Shown here: positions 25,776-34,994 of the stretch, piece after piece | Numbering within the stretch: position 1 is the first letter of the stretch | How the letters are laid out: each line of letters opens with the position of its first letter | From: Egicoccus halophilus | GTDB taxonomy: Bacteria; Actinomycetota; Nitriliruptoria; Nitriliruptorales; Nitriliruptoraceae | Length of the DNA: 64,000 nt | NCBI RefSeq assembly: GCF_004300825.1 | Contig: NZ_CP036250.1 | Span: forward strand, 1,984,001 to 2,048,000 | Direction of reading: 5' to 3' | Program-made: the position numbers and the translations under genes | Notes under the pieces: generated by a model | Databases searched by the model: none | The model's input: the letters and a program-made list of their open reading frames with translations, nothing else | Told to the model about the DNA's origin: nothing

Positions 25776-27019
25776 GCGTGCAGCAGACCCGGCCACGGAA
25801 CCGCGGCGCACAGCGCGTCGACGGTGGCCGCCTCGCCCGGCTGCACGAGCGGTGGCGGCCCGGCGCGTGGAACGGTGACGCCACCGCCATCACGGTCGTC
25901 ACGGCCGGACTGTTGCTCATCGGCCTGGTGATGACCTACTCGGCGAGCATCGTCGATGCCGCCGAGGCCGGGGACCCCTTCGGCGTGTTCCGCCGACAGC
26001 TGCTCTGGGCCGTCCTCGGCGTGCCCGCCTTCGCCCTGGTCGCCAACCTCGACCCGCGGGTGTGGCGTCGGCTCGCCTGGCCCCTGCTGGCGGTCTCGCT
26101 CGTGGGGCTCGTGCTGGTGCTGGTCCCCGGCGTGGGCATCACGCGCTTCGGCTCCACCCGATGGCTCGGATTCGGCCCGATGGTCGTGCAGCCCTCGGAG
26201 ATCGCCAAGCTCGCGGCCCTGCTGTGGCTGGCCGACGTCCTGGAACGCAAACGTCCCAAGGACGGCTCGCTGCACACCCCGGCGCACCTCAACGTGCCGG
26301 CGTTGCCGCTGCTGGGCGTGCTCGGGACGCTGGTGCTGTTCCAGCCCGACCTCGGTACCACGATCCTGCTCGCGCTCATCATCGGCGCGGTGCTGTGGGT
26401 CGAGGGGCTGCCCGGTCGCTACGTCGGGATGGCGGCACTCGGCGGCCTGGCCGCGATCGCGGTGCTCGCGGTCATCGCGCCCTACCGCCTGGCACGGATC
26501 ACCGGTTGGTTGCACGCGGAGGACGACCCGCTGGGCACCGGCTACCAGTTGATGCAGTCGCGCTACGCGCTGGGCGAGGGAGGCTGGTTCGGGGTCGGCC
26601 TGGGCTCCTCGCGCGCGAAGTGGAACTTCGTCCCCAACCCCGAGACCGACTTCATCTTCGCCATCATCGGCGAGGAGCTCGGGCTCGTCGGTGCCGCCGT
26701 GGTGCTCGCGCTGCTCGGTGCGATGTTCTTCGTCGGCCTGCGCATCGCGTACGCCGCCGAGGGCTTCCAGCGCACCGCGGCGTTCGGGCTCACGGCCTGG
26801 ATCGTCGGGCAGGCGCTGATCAACGTCGCGATGGTCATCGGTCTGTTGCCGATCACCGGTGTCACCCTGCCGCTGGTCTCGGTGGGCGGGTCGTCGCTGG
26901 TCTCGACGCTGGTCGCCCTGGGGATCCTGGTGGCCATCGCGCGGGCGACACCACCCACGGTCACCCGTCTGCGTCCGGGGGGCCCCCGCCTCGTCCACTC
27001 GACCGGAGACGACTCGTGA
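25772..27019 (+). CDS. ftsW: Septal peptidoglycan glycosyltransferase FtsW (SEDS family)
   Basis: This is a 415-residue polytopic protein with about ten membrane segments. SEDS landmarks are MTYSAS at the end of the first segment, WLGFGPMVVQPSEIAKLA, LLFQPDLGTTI-type sequence (LFQPDLGTTILLAL), the extracellular loop GTGYQLMQSRYALGEGGWFGVGLGSSRAKWNFVPNPETDFIFAIIGEELG, and LPLVSVGGSSLVSTL near the end. It polymerises lipid II at the septum together with FtsI. It overlaps murD and murG by 4 nt each. Confidence 0.94.
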   Translation: MSVQQTRPRNRGAQRVDGGRLARLHERWRPGAWNGDATAITVVTAGLLLIGLVMTYSASIVDAAEAGDPFGVFRRQLLWAVLGVPAFALVANLDPRVWRRLAWPLLAVSLVGLVLVLVPGVGITRFGSTRWLGFGPMVVQPSEIAKLAALLWLADVLERKRPKDGSLHTPAHLNVPALPLLGVLGTLVLFQPDLGTTILLALIIGAVLWVEGLPGRYVGMAALGGLAAIAVLAVIAPYRLARITGWLHAEDDPLGTGYQLMQSRYALGEGGWFGVGLGSSRAKWNFVPNPETDFIFAIIGEELGLVGAAVVLALLGAMFFVGLRIAYAAEGFQRTAAFGLTAWIVGQALINVAMVIGLLPITGVTLPLVSVGGSSLVSTLVALGILVAIARATPPTVTRLRPGGPRLVHSTGDDS

Positions 27020-28176
27020 CGACCAAGGTCCTCGTCGCCGGCGGTGGCACCGCCGGACACGTGTTCCCCGCGATCGCCGTCGCCAAGGAACTGCAGCGGC
27101 AGGCCGACGTCGAACCGGTCTTCGTCGGGGTCCCGGACCGTCTGGAGGCACGCCTGGTCCCGCCGGAGGGGTTCCGGCTGCACGAGATCGCCGCCGTGTC
27201 GGTCCCGCGACGGCCGTCGGCCGCGCTGCTGCGGTTGCCGTTCGCGCTGCGCGCCTCGATCCGGGCCTGCGAGCGCATCGCCCGGGCGGAGCGGGCCGCC
27301 GCCGTGGTCACGTTCGGCGGCTACGTCTCGTTCCCGCTCGACCGGGCCGCCAAGCGCCTGGGACTGCCGCTGGTCGTCCACGAGCAGAACGCGGTGCCCG
27401 GGCTCACCAACCGCGTCGCCGCGCGCTGGGCGGACCGGGTGGCCGTCACCTTCCCCGGGTCCGCCGACCGGTTCCCGCAACCCGAGCGCGTCGCCGTCAC
27501 CGGTGACCCGGTGCGTGAGGACATCCTGCGCCTCGACCGTGACGCCGAGCGTCCCGCGGCGCGCGAGGCGTTCGGCCTCGAGCCGGACGTGCCCACCCTG
27601 CTGGTCTTCGGCGGCAGTCAGGGCGCGGCCTCGCTGAATCGGGCGATCGTGGACGCCCACGCCCGCTGGGGCACGGACGCGCTGCAGGTGCTGCACGCCG
27701 CCGGCCGCTCCCAGCACGCCGACGCGACGGCGGCCTGGGACCGCGTCCGCGAGGGCCGGCCCGGCCTGCGGGTGCAGGTGGTCGACTTCATCGACGACAT
27801 GGCCCGTGCGTACGCCGCCGCCGACCTCGTGGTGTGCCGTGCCGGTGCCACCTCGATCGCCGAGCTGACCGTGCTGGGACTGCCCGCGGTCCTGGTTCCC
27901 TATCCTTCGGCGACCGGCGACCACCAGACCGCCAACGCCCGCGCCCTGGAGCAGACCGGCGGCGCGCTCGTCGTGGCGGACGCCGACCTCGACGGTGCCT
28001 CGCTGGTCGCGGCTGCCGAACCACTGTTGACCGACCCCGACCACCACGCCCGCATGGCGGCCGCCTCGCGCGCGTTCGGGCGCCCCGACGCCGCCGCCAA
28101 CGTCGCGCGGCTGGTGCTCGAACAGCTCGACCGTGCGCCCGCGGGCGGCCACAACGACCTGGAGGACCCCGCATGA
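27016..28176 (+). CDS. murG: UDP-GlcNAc:lipid I N-acetylglucosaminyltransferase MurG
   Basis: This is a 386-residue GT28-family enzyme. The N-terminal glycine-rich loop is VAGGGTAGHVFPAIAVA, followed by VVTFGGYVSFP and HEQNAVPGLTNR. The C-terminal donor-binding half has FGGSQGAASLN, RAGATSIAELTVLGLPAVLVPYP and DHQTANA. It attaches GlcNAc to lipid I, making lipid II, at the cytosolic membrane face. GTG 27016 overlaps ftsW, and the TGA overlaps the murC ATG. Confidence 0.96.
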   Translation: MTTKVLVAGGGTAGHVFPAIAVAKELQRQADVEPVFVGVPDRLEARLVPPEGFRLHEIAAVSVPRRPSAALLRLPFALRASIRACERIARAERAAAVVTFGGYVSFPLDRAAKRLGLPLVVHEQNAVPGLTNRVAARWADRVAVTFPGSADRFPQPERVAVTGDPVREDILRLDRDAERPAAREAFGLEPDVPTLLVFGGSQGAASLNRAIVDAHARWGTDALQVLHAAGRSQHADATAAWDRVREGRPGLRVQVVDFIDDMARAYAAADLVVCRAGATSIAELTVLGLPAVLVPYPSATGDHQTANARALEQTGGALVVADADLDGASLVAAAEPLLTDPDHHARMAAASRAFGRPDAAANVARLVLEQLDRAPAGGHNDLEDPA

Positions 28177-29537
28177 CGCTGTTGGACACGCCACGACGGG
28201 TCCACCTGGTGGGCATCGGCGGTGCCGGCATGTCCGGCATCGCCCGCATCCTGTTGCAGCGTGGGCACGCGGTGTCCGGGTCGGACCTGCAGGCGGGCCG
28301 CTCCGTGGCCGAGCTCCAGGTGCTCGGTGCCCGGGTGGAGATCGGGCACGATGCCGCCAACCTCCGCGACGCCGAGATCGTGGTGATCTCCTCGGCGGTC
28401 CCGGCCGACAACCCCGAGCTCGTCGCCGCCGCCGACACCGGGCTGATCGTGCTGCGCCGGGCGCAGATGCTCGCCGCGCTGATGGCCGACGAGCGGGCCG
28501 TGCTCATCGCCGGCACGCACGGCAAGACCACGACGACGTCGATGACGGTGGTCGCGTTGCAGGCCGCCGGTCAGGATCCGAGCTTCGCGATCGGGGGGTC
28601 GCTCAACGAGAGCGGCACGAACGCGCACGGTGGAACCGACGGGGTGTTCGTGGCCGAGGCCGACGAGTCGGACCGGTCGTTCCTGTACTACGTCCCCGAC
28701 ATCGCCGTCGTCACCAACCTCGAGCTCGACCACCCCGACGAGTTCGCCGACGAGGCCGACGTCGTGCGGGCGTTCCACGAGTTCCTCGCCCGACGCCCGC
28801 AGGGCGCGCCGGTGCTGTTGTGCGCCGACGACCCCGGCAGCCGGGCGCTCGCCGACGACGTCGCCGGCCCGATCGTGACCTACGGCACCGACGCCCGCGC
28901 CGATCTGCGCCTGTTGCTCGGCGACGACGGCGTCCACGAGCTGCGACGGGGTGGCGAGGCGGTCTGCCAGCTGCGCCTGGCCGTCCCGGGACGTCACAAC
29001 GCCCTCAACGCGGCGGCAGCGCTGGCCGTGTGCGACCTCGTCGGTGTCGACCTGCAGTCCGCCGCCGACGGCCTGGCGCGCTTCACCGGCGCAGCGCGAC
29101 GCTTCCAGCGTCTCGGCCGTGCCGCCGAGGTCGAGGTGGTCGACGACTACGCGCACCACCCGACCGAGTTGCGCGCGACGCTCTCCGCGGCGCGCTCCAC
29201 CGACGCCCAACGGATCGTGGTGGTCGTCCAGCCGCACCGGTACTCCCGAACCCAGGTGCTGGGTGCCGAACTCGGTCGTGCGGCGGCTGCCGCGGACCTG
29301 GTGGTCGTGACCGACGTCTACGCGTCCAGCGAAGCCCCGGTCCCGGGCGTGACCGGCCGCCTGGTCGCCGACGCCGCCGAGGCCGCCGGTGCCAAGGTCG
29401 TCTACCAGGCGCACCTGGGCGACGTGGTCGACGCCCTGGTCGAACACGTCCGTCCCGGTGACCTGGTGCTCACCACGGGCGCCGGGGACGTGACCCAGGT
29501 CGGTCCGGCGCTGCTCGCCCGCCTCGGACGACACTGA
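28173..29537 (+). CDS. murC: UDP-N-acetylmuramate-L-alanine ligase MurC
   Basis: This is a 454-residue Mur ligase. HLVGIGGAGMSGIARILLQRG forms the N-terminal UDP-binding fold, AGTHGKTTTTSM is the ATP loop, and EADESDRSFLYYVPDIAVVTNLELDHPDEF and DDYAHHPTELRATL are MurC-specific motifs. It adds the first residue, L-Ala, to UDP-MurNAc. The ATG at 28173 overlaps murG by 4 nt, and its final TGA shares one base with the murB ATG (TGATG). Confidence 0.96.
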   Translation: MTLLDTPRRVHLVGIGGAGMSGIARILLQRGHAVSGSDLQAGRSVAELQVLGARVEIGHDAANLRDAEIVVISSAVPADNPELVAAADTGLIVLRRAQMLAALMADERAVLIAGTHGKTTTTSMTVVALQAAGQDPSFAIGGSLNESGTNAHGGTDGVFVAEADESDRSFLYYVPDIAVVTNLELDHPDEFADEADVVRAFHEFLARRPQGAPVLLCADDPGSRALADDVAGPIVTYGTDARADLRLLLGDDGVHELRRGGEAVCQLRLAVPGRHNALNAAAALAVCDLVGVDLQSAADGLARFTGAARRFQRLGRAAEVEVVDDYAHHPTELRATLSAARSTDAQRIVVVVQPHRYSRTQVLGAELGRAAAAADLVVVTDVYASSEAPVPGVTGRLVADAAEAAGAKVVYQAHLGDVVDALVEHVRPGDLVLTTGAGDVTQVGPALLARLGRH

Positions 29538-30508
29538 TGGCCGAGCAGCGAACGGACCTGACGCGTTCGACGGCGACGACCACCGACGCGCTCGTCGCCG
29601 AGTTGCGCGACGGTGTGGTCGGTGAGGTACGCGCGCAGGCCTCGCTCGCCGAGCTGACGACCCTGCGGGTCGGTGGCGCCGCGCGGGTGCTGGTGGTCGC
29701 CGAGCGTGACCAGGACCTGGCCGCCGTCGGGGCCGCCTGCCGCCGCCACGGCGTGCCGTGGACGGTGGTGGGACGAGGCTCCAACCTGCTGGTGGCCGAC
29801 GCCGGCTGGCCCGGGGTGGCGATCCAGCTGGGCCGAGGATTCCGCTCGCTGGAGGTCACCGACGGTCGGGTGCGGGCAGGCGCGGCCGAACCGTTGCCCG
29901 CGCTCGCCATGCGCGTTGCCGACGCGGGCCTCGGCGGGTTCGCCTGGGCGTGCGCCGTGCCCGGGACACTGGGCGGTGCCGTGCGCATGAACGCCGGGGC
30001 GCACGGCGGGCAGATGGCCGACCACCTGGTCGAGGTCGACGTCGTGCGTCTGCACTCGGGGACCCGGGAGACCTGGCCGGTCGAGGCGCTGGGTCTGACC
30101 TACCGCCATTCGTCGTTGCCCGACGACGCCGTCGTGGTCGATGCGACCCTGCAGTTGCGCGCGGGGGAGCCCGAGGCCGTGAAGGCCGAGATCCGGGAGA
30201 TCCGTGGCTGGCGGCGCGAGCACCAGCCGCTCAACGAGCCCAACTGTGGGTCGGTGTTCACCAACCCGCCGGACGACAGTGCGGGACGGCTGGTCGAGGC
30301 GGTCGGTGGCAAGGACCTCGTGGTCGGCGGGGCCCGGATCAGTGACCGGCACGCCAACTTCATCGTCACCTCGCCCGGCGCCAGCGCGGCGGACGTACGG
30401 ACGTTGATCCGGCAGGTCCGTACGCGGGTGCAGGCGCGTTTCGGTGTCCGTCTGCGTCCCGAGGTCGCCATGCTGGGCGACTTCGACGACGGGGGGCTGG
30501 ACCCGTGA
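29537..30508 (+). CDS. murB: UDP-N-acetylenolpyruvoylglucosamine reductase MurB
   Basis: This is a 323-residue FAD enzyme. The FAD-binding part contains VVGRGSNLLVADAGW and GGFAWACAVPGTLGGAVRMNAGAHGGQM; the catalytic Ser is in NCGSVFTNP, and ISDRHANFIV is near the C-terminus. It reduces UDP-GlcNAc-enolpyruvate to UDP-MurNAc with NADPH. It sits in the dcw cluster next to ftsQ, as in several actinobacterial lineages. It overlaps ftsQ by 4 nt. Confidence 0.95.
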   Translation: MAEQRTDLTRSTATTTDALVAELRDGVVGEVRAQASLAELTTLRVGGAARVLVVAERDQDLAAVGAACRRHGVPWTVVGRGSNLLVADAGWPGVAIQLGRGFRSLEVTDGRVRAGAAEPLPALAMRVADAGLGGFAWACAVPGTLGGAVRMNAGAHGGQMADHLVEVDVVRLHSGTRETWPVEALGLTYRHSSLPDDAVVVDATLQLRAGEPEAVKAEIREIRGWRREHQPLNEPNCGSVFTNPPDDSAGRLVEAVGGKDLVVGGARISDRHANFIVTSPGASAADVRTLIRQVRTRVQARFGVRLRPEVAMLGDFDDGGLDP

Positions 30509-31254
30509 TCGACGAGCGGATCGCCGAGCGTCGGCGGCAGGTCCGCGAGCAGCGTCGGCGTTCCCGGCTGCGGCGGACGGTGGCGACGATGCTCGGGGTG
30601 CTGGTCGTGGTGGCCCTCGTGCTGGTCGAGCGGTCGGACCTCGTCGGCCTCGAGGAGGTCCGCGTGGTCGGCGCCGAGCGCCTGGGCGAGCAGCGGGTGC
30701 TCGAGGCCGCGGACCTGGCGCTGGGCACCTCCACGCTGCGGCTCGGACTCGCCGACGCCGAACAGCGGGTGGAGGCGTTGCCGTTGGTGCGCGATGCCGA
30801 GGCCCGCCGGCTGGATCCCCTCACGGTGCAGATCGCGGTCGTCGAACGCGAGCCGGTCCTCGTCGCCCGGGGCGACGGTCAGGAGGTGCTGCTCGATCGC
30901 GAGGGGGTGGTGATCGCGCAGGGTTCGCTCGACGGACTCGCGGTGGTGGAGTTGCCCGGAGCTCCTCCCGCGCCGGGGGAGCGGACGGACGCCGACGCCG
31001 CGCTGGCCAACGCCCATCAGGCGTGGCGGGGGCTGTCCGGGCCGTTGCGGGCCGAGGTGGTCCGCTATGTCGCGGGCAGCGCCGACGACCTCCGGCTGCG
31101 ACTGGCATCGGGCACGGAGGTGCGCTTCGGCCGCGCCGAGCGGATGGACGAGAAGGTTCGTGCGCTGGGCGCGGTGCTCGAGGACCTCGACGGAACGGAG
31201 GTCGCGAGCATCGACGTCCGTGCGCCCTCGCGCCCCGTGGTCACGCCGCCCTGA
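30505..31254 (+). CDS. ftsQ: Cell division protein FtsQ/DivIB
   Basis: This is a 249-residue bitopic protein with a basic cytoplasmic tail (about 1-28), one membrane segment (about 29-48), a POTRA domain (LVGLEEVRVVGAERLGEQRVLEAADLALGTSTLRL) and a beta-rich FtsQ domain (VERVE-type pattern AVVEREPVLVARG). It scaffolds FtsL and the septal synthase outside the membrane. GTG 30505 overlaps murB. It ends the gap-free run begun by murE and is followed by a 349-nt gap before ftsZ. Confidence 0.9.
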   Translation: MIDERIAERRRQVREQRRRSRLRRTVATMLGVLVVVALVLVERSDLVGLEEVRVVGAERLGEQRVLEAADLALGTSTLRLGLADAEQRVEALPLVRDAEARRLDPLTVQIAVVEREPVLVARGDGQEVLLDREGVVIAQGSLDGLAVVELPGAPPAPGERTDADAALANAHQAWRGLSGPLRAEVVRYVAGSADDLRLRLASGTEVRFGRAERMDEKVRALGAVLEDLDGTEVASIDVRAPSRPVVTPP

Positions 31255-31333
31255 TCCGGTGGATCCGGGCGCGCACGGGGGGTTCCGGGTGTGCGGAGGC
31301 CGAGCGGTGGCCGACCGGTCGGCGGATCGAGCC

Positions 31334-31368
31334 CCCGCCCGGGGGGCGGGTGCTTGCTCCGGCGGGGG
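31334..31368 (+). terminator. Alternative G/C hairpins after ftsQ
   Basis: CCCGCCC (31334-31340), loop GGG, GGGCGGG (31344-31350) forms a perfect stem 80 nt past the ftsQ stop. The same left arm can instead pair with CCGGCGGGGG (31359-31368) with one bulge. The two pairings exclude each other. It could be a terminator or attenuator ahead of the ftsZ promoter. Confidence 0.4.
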
Positions 31369-31394
31369 CAGGGACGTTACGGTCACCCGCCACC

Positions 31395-31440
31395 AGAGGT
31401 TGACATAACGATAGACCTCTACTTGAGGTCGAGGCTTGAG
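31395..31440 (+). promoter_or_regulatory. ftsZ promoter/operator region with nested repeats
   Basis: AGAGGT (31395-31400) and ACCTCT (31415-31420) are inverted arms; GACCTC (31414-31419) and GAGGTC (31425-31430) are a second pair; and TTGAGG / TCGAGG / TTGAGG repeat directly from 31423 to 31441. A consensus-like TTGACA is at 31400-31405. This AT-richer island stands out from its GC-rich surroundings and leaves a leader of about 170 nt before the ftsZ ATG. Confidence 0.6.
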
Positions 31441-31603
31441 GCGTCCGCCGTGCGCCCACCGTGTCCGGTTCCCCGGAGCGGAGGACGGCGCCGACGACGC
31501 CTTTCGCCGCGACCGACGCTGGACCGCCGGTCCGGTGTGCCCGTCGGCATCACCCGGGGAACCGTCCCCGGTGCTGCCCGGTCGAGAAACGCAGGAGGAG
31601 CCC

Positions 31604-32911
31604 ATGGGGGCGAACCCCTCGAACTACCTGGCCGTCATCAAGGTCGTCGGGATCGGCGGCGGTGGGGTCAACGCCGTCAACCGGATGATCGACGCCGGCC
31701 TGCGCGGCGTCGAGTTCATCGCGATCAACACCGACGCCCAGGCGCTGCTGATGTCCGACGCGGACGTCAAGCTCGACATCGGCCGCGAGTTGACGCGCGG
31801 GCTCGGCGCCGGCGCGGACCCCTCGGTCGGCCACCAGGCGGCCGAGGACCACCGCGACGAGATCACCGAGGTCCTCAAGGGCGCCGACATGGTGTTCGTG
31901 ACCGCGGGTGAGGGCGGCGGGACCGGAACCGGCGCGGCGCCGCTGGTCGCGCAGGTCGCCAAGGAGCTCGGTGCGCTGACGATCGGTGTCGTCACCCGCC
32001 CGTTCGCCTTCGAGGGTCGGCGGCGGTCGAACCAGGCCGAGCAGGGCATCGCCCGGCTCAAGGACGAGGTCGACACGCTCATCGTCATCCCCAACGACCG
32101 CCTCCTGCAGATCGCCGACGGGCAGACCTCGGTCGTGCAGGCGTTCGGTCTCGCGGACGAGGTGCTGCTCCAGGGTGTCCAGGGCATCACCGACCTGATC
32201 ACCACGCCGGGCCTGATCAACCTCGACTTCGCCGACGTCCGCACCGTGATGAAGGACGCCGGCAGCGCCCTGATGGGCATCGGCAAGGCCCGTGGCGACG
32301 CGCGGTCGCTCGAGGCGGCACAGCTGGCCATCAGCTCGCCGCTGCTCGAGGCGTCCATCGACGGCGCGCAGGGGGTGCTGCTGATGCTGGCGGGTGGCAG
32401 CGACCTCGGGTTGTTCGAGGTGAACGAGGCCGCCGACGTGATCACCAAGGCCGCGCACCCGGAGGCCAACATCATCTTCGGTGCGGTCATCGACGACTCG
32501 CTCGGTGACGAGGTGAAGGTCACCGTCATCGCGGCCGGTTTCGACAAGTTCCCCGCGGACGACGAGCCCGACCACGCGGCACCGGGTGCCGCGGCGGCGG
32601 GTTCCCGCGGTGCCCTCGGGGGCCCGGCGGGTGGAGCGCCACAGGGCGCCGCGGGTGTCGGCGCCCCTGCGGCGACCCAGGCGGGCGCGGCGAGCACCCC
32701 CGTGGCGGCCGAGGCGAGCGCCGGTGCGGCGCCTGCCGCGGTCGAGGAGGTCGTGACCACCTCGGCGCCGGCGGACAGCGCGTCGTCGCCGCTGGCCGAG
32801 GACGATGACGAGCCCGACGAGGTCTTCCGCCCCGCACAAGCGGGCTCGACGACGAGCGACGACGAGCGCGGGGGCGACGACGACCTCGACGTCCCGTCGT
32901 TCCTGCGCTGA
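31604..32911 (+). CDS. ftsZ: Cell division GTPase FtsZ
   Basis: This is a 435-residue tubulin homologue from ATG 31604, with a strong AGGAGG at 31593-31598. [18 protein letters not shown] opens the GTPase domain, the tubulin signature GGGTGTG is at 104-110, and the T7 loop NLDFADV is near 207. After about 320 comes a long Ala/Gly/Pro-rich linker, ending in the conserved C-terminal peptide [10 protein letters not shown] that binds partners such as SepF. It forms the Z-ring. It has its own leader and regulatory region. Confidence 0.98.
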   Translation: MGANPSNYLAVIKVVGIGGGGVNAVNRMIDAGLRGVEFIAINTDAQALLMSDADVKLDIGRELTRGLGAGADPSVGHQAAEDHRDEITEVLKGADMVFVTAGEGGGTGTGAAPLVAQVAKELGALTIGVVTRPFAFEGRRRSNQAEQGIARLKDEVDTLIVIPNDRLLQIADGQTSVVQAFGLADEVLLQGVQGITDLITTPGLINLDFADVRTVMKDAGSALMGIGKARGDARSLEAAQLAISSPLLEASIDGAQGVLLMLAGGSDLGLFEVNEAADVITKAAHPEANIIFGAVIDDSLGDEVKVTVIAAGFDKFPADDEPDHAAPGAAAAGSRGALGGPAGGAPQGAAGVGAPAATQAGAASTPVAAEASAGAAPAAVEEVVTTSAPADSASSPLAEDDDEPDEVFRPAQAGSTTSDDERGGDDDLDVPSFLR

Positions 32912-32924
32912 GACGCTGACCGAG

Positions 32925-33674
32925 GTGTCCGTGCTCCTGCTCGACGTCGAGCTCGCCGACGGGGCGCGTGCCTGGTTCACCGGCCGCGACCCCGCCGCGC
33001 CGCCGCGCGCGGTCGGCGCGCCCGGCAACCTGTCGCACCGACGCCCCCACCACCCGGCCGAGCTGGCGCGCGACCGGGCCGAGGTCGCGGACCGGATCGG
33101 GCACGCGGCCGGGACCTGGCACACCATGCGTCAGGTCCACGGCGCCGAGGTGGCCGTGGTCGACGACGCGACCCCGGTCGGTGCGGAGCTGCGCGACGTC
33201 GACGCGGTGGTCACCGATCGGCCCGGACGGCCGCTCGCGGTCGCGGTCGCGGACTGCGTGCCCGTCCTGCTGGCGGGCCACCGGTCGGTGGCAGCGGTCC
33301 ATGCCGGTCGTCGTGGCGTCGAGACCGGCGTGGTGGATGCCACCCTGCGGGCGATGACGAGCCTCGGTGACCCGCCCGAACGGGTGCGTGCCGTGACGGG
33401 ACCGGCCATCGGCGGCTGCTGCTACGAAGTGCCCGGCGAGTTGCGTGACGCGGTCGGTGCCGAACATCCGCGGGCCGTCGGGCGGACCAGCTGGGGCACG
33501 CCCTCGCTGGACCTGCCGGCTGCGGTGCACGCGCGGCTGCGCGCCACCGGGGTGTGCAGCGTCGACGCCGTGGGTGGCTGCACCGCCTGCGACCCGCAGC
33601 AGCGGTGGTTCAGCCACCGCGCCGACGCGGCGACCGGACGGCAGCTGGGCATCGTCGTGCGGTTGCCGGCATGA
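32925..33674 (+). CDS. pgeF: Peptidoglycan editing factor / polyphenol oxidase-like protein PgeF (YfiH, DUF152)
   Basis: This is a 249-residue protein of the multicopper-oxidase-like DUF152 family. The hallmarks are GNLSHRRPHHP near the N-terminus, MRQVHGAEVAVVD, DAVVTDRPGRPLAVAVADCVPVLL, AAVHAGRRGVETGVV and GPAIGGCCYEV, which carry the conserved His/Cys metal site. Members have been linked to removing mis-incorporated residues from murein precursors and to purine nucleosidase activity. GTG 32925 is chosen, with GTG 32931 an alternative. It lies 13 nt after ftsZ, the usual actinobacterial place. Confidence 0.88.
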   Translation: MSVLLLDVELADGARAWFTGRDPAAPPRAVGAPGNLSHRRPHHPAELARDRAEVADRIGHAAGTWHTMRQVHGAEVAVVDDATPVGAELRDVDAVVTDRPGRPLAVAVADCVPVLLAGHRSVAAVHAGRRGVETGVVDATLRAMTSLGDPPERVRAVTGPAIGGCCYEVPGELRDAVGAEHPRAVGRTSWGTPSLDLPAAVHARLRATGVCSVDAVGGCTACDPQQRWFSHRADAATGRQLGIVVRLPA

Positions 33675-34411
33675 CCGGCCAGCCACCCGCCGTCGACCTC
33701 GAGGCACGCCTGACGCGGGTCCGCGCCCGCATCGCCGAGGCCGCGGCCGCAGCGGGACGGGCACCCGCGGACGTTCGGCTGATCGGGGTGACCAAGACGC
33801 ATCCGCCCGAGCTCGGTCGGGCCGCCGTGGCCGCCGGGCTGGTGTCGCTGGGGGAGAACCGGGTGCAGGAGCTGCTCGCCAAGCTCCCGCAGGTCCCGGG
33901 GGCCCAGTGGCACCTGGTCGGGAACCTGCAGCGCAACAAGGTCAAGGACGTCGTGGGCCGGGCGGTGCTGGTCCACACGCTCGACCGTCGCTCGCTGGCC
34001 GACGCGCTGTCGCGTCGGGCGGAGCAGCAGGGCACGGTCCAGCGGGTGCTCGTGCAGGTCAACGTCGCCGACGACCCGGCCAAGCACGGTTGCCCCTGCG
34101 ACGAGACGCTGGCGTTGGTCGCGTACGCTCGCGACCTGCCGCACCTGGTGGTCGAAGGACTGATGACCGTTCCTCCGCTCCCCGCGGGGGACGACGATCC
34201 GTCCGAGGCCGCCCGGCCGCACTTCGCCACGTTGCGCCGGTTGCGCGACGACGCACGCAAACGGTTCCCGGAGGTGGTCCACCTCTCCATGGGCATGTCC
34301 GCCGATCTCGAGGCGGCGGTGTCCGAGGGAGCGACGATGATCCGGATCGGTACGGCGCTGTTCGGGCCCCGCCAAGCGGGACCGTGGCGCCCACAGGAGG
34401 TTGGGACGTGA
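33671..34411 (+). CDS. yggS: YggS family pyridoxal-phosphate homeostasis protein
   Basis: This is a 246-residue single-domain TIM-barrel protein like the N-terminal domain of alanine racemase. The PLP-binding Lys is in LIGVTKTHP, and GENRVQELLAK, WHLVGNLQRNK, QVNVADDPAKHGC, GLMTVPP, LSMGMSADLEAAV and IRIGTALFGPR are the family motifs. It helps control free PLP and amino-acid pools. It overlaps pgeF (ATGA) and sepF (GTGA). Confidence 0.93.
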   Translation: MTGQPPAVDLEARLTRVRARIAEAAAAAGRAPADVRLIGVTKTHPPELGRAAVAAGLVSLGENRVQELLAKLPQVPGAQWHLVGNLQRNKVKDVVGRAVLVHTLDRRSLADALSRRAEQQGTVQRVLVQVNVADDPAKHGCPCDETLALVAYARDLPHLVVEGLMTVPPLPAGDDDPSEAARPHFATLRRLRDDARKRFPEVVHLSMGMSADLEAAVSEGATMIRIGTALFGPRQAGPWRPQEVGT

Positions 34412-34992
34412 GCAGCGGCATGTGGAACCGCACCATGATCTACCTCGGGCTGAAGGAAGAGCCCGAGGAAGACTTCGACGGCAGCGCCGAGCAGTTCGTC
34501 CCCGAGGACGATCCGCACGCCGAGCACGCCGAGCCGCGTCCCGCGCAGAGCCGGCGGCGCGAACCGGCGTCGGTCGCGGCCGGCGACAGCGCAGGCGCGG
34601 GGCGGCTGCGTGAGGTGGAGGCCGACGAGGCCACGGTGCGACCGCTGCGCCAGTCCGCCGGCAGCAGCGAGGTCCACGTGCGCGCCGTGCCCAAGGTGCC
34701 GGTCGCCCGTGCTGCCGTGGTCGAGTTGTCGAGTTTCGACGACGTCCCGGCGGTCGGCTCGCGCTACCGGACCGGCCAGGCGGTGCTGTTCGACCTGACG
34801 CGGGCCAGCGCCGGGGACGCACGACGCATCGTCGACTTCGTCTCGGGGCTGACCTACGCCCTGCACGGGCGCTTGACCAAGGTCGGCACACGCGCCTTCC
34901 TGCTCGTTCCCGAGGGTGTCCATCTGCCTGTCGAGGAGCGACGCCGGCTCGGCGACCTGGGCTACCGCGTCTCCGCCGGCGCCGAAGGCTGA
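34408..34992 (+). CDS. sepF: Cell division protein SepF
   Basis: This is a 194-residue protein. GTG 34408 follows AGGAGG (34395-34400) at a good distance; MWNRTMIYLGLKEE from 34420 is the membrane-binding amphipathic helix. A variable acidic linker (about 18-90) precedes the SepF core (VHVRAVPKVPVARAAVVELSSFDDV... then IVDFVSGLTYALHGRLTKVGTRAFLLVPEGV). It anchors FtsZ to the membrane in place of FtsA, which is absent from the cluster. Confidence 0.94.
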   Translation: MSSGMWNRTMIYLGLKEEPEEDFDGSAEQFVPEDDPHAEHAEPRPAQSRRREPASVAAGDSAGAGRLREVEADEATVRPLRQSAGSSEVHVRAVPKVPVARAAVVELSSFDDVPAVGSRYRTGQAVLFDLTRASAGDARRIVDFVSGLTYALHGRLTKVGTRAFLLVPEGVHLPVEERRRLGDLGYRVSAGAEG

Positions 34993-34994
34993 CC

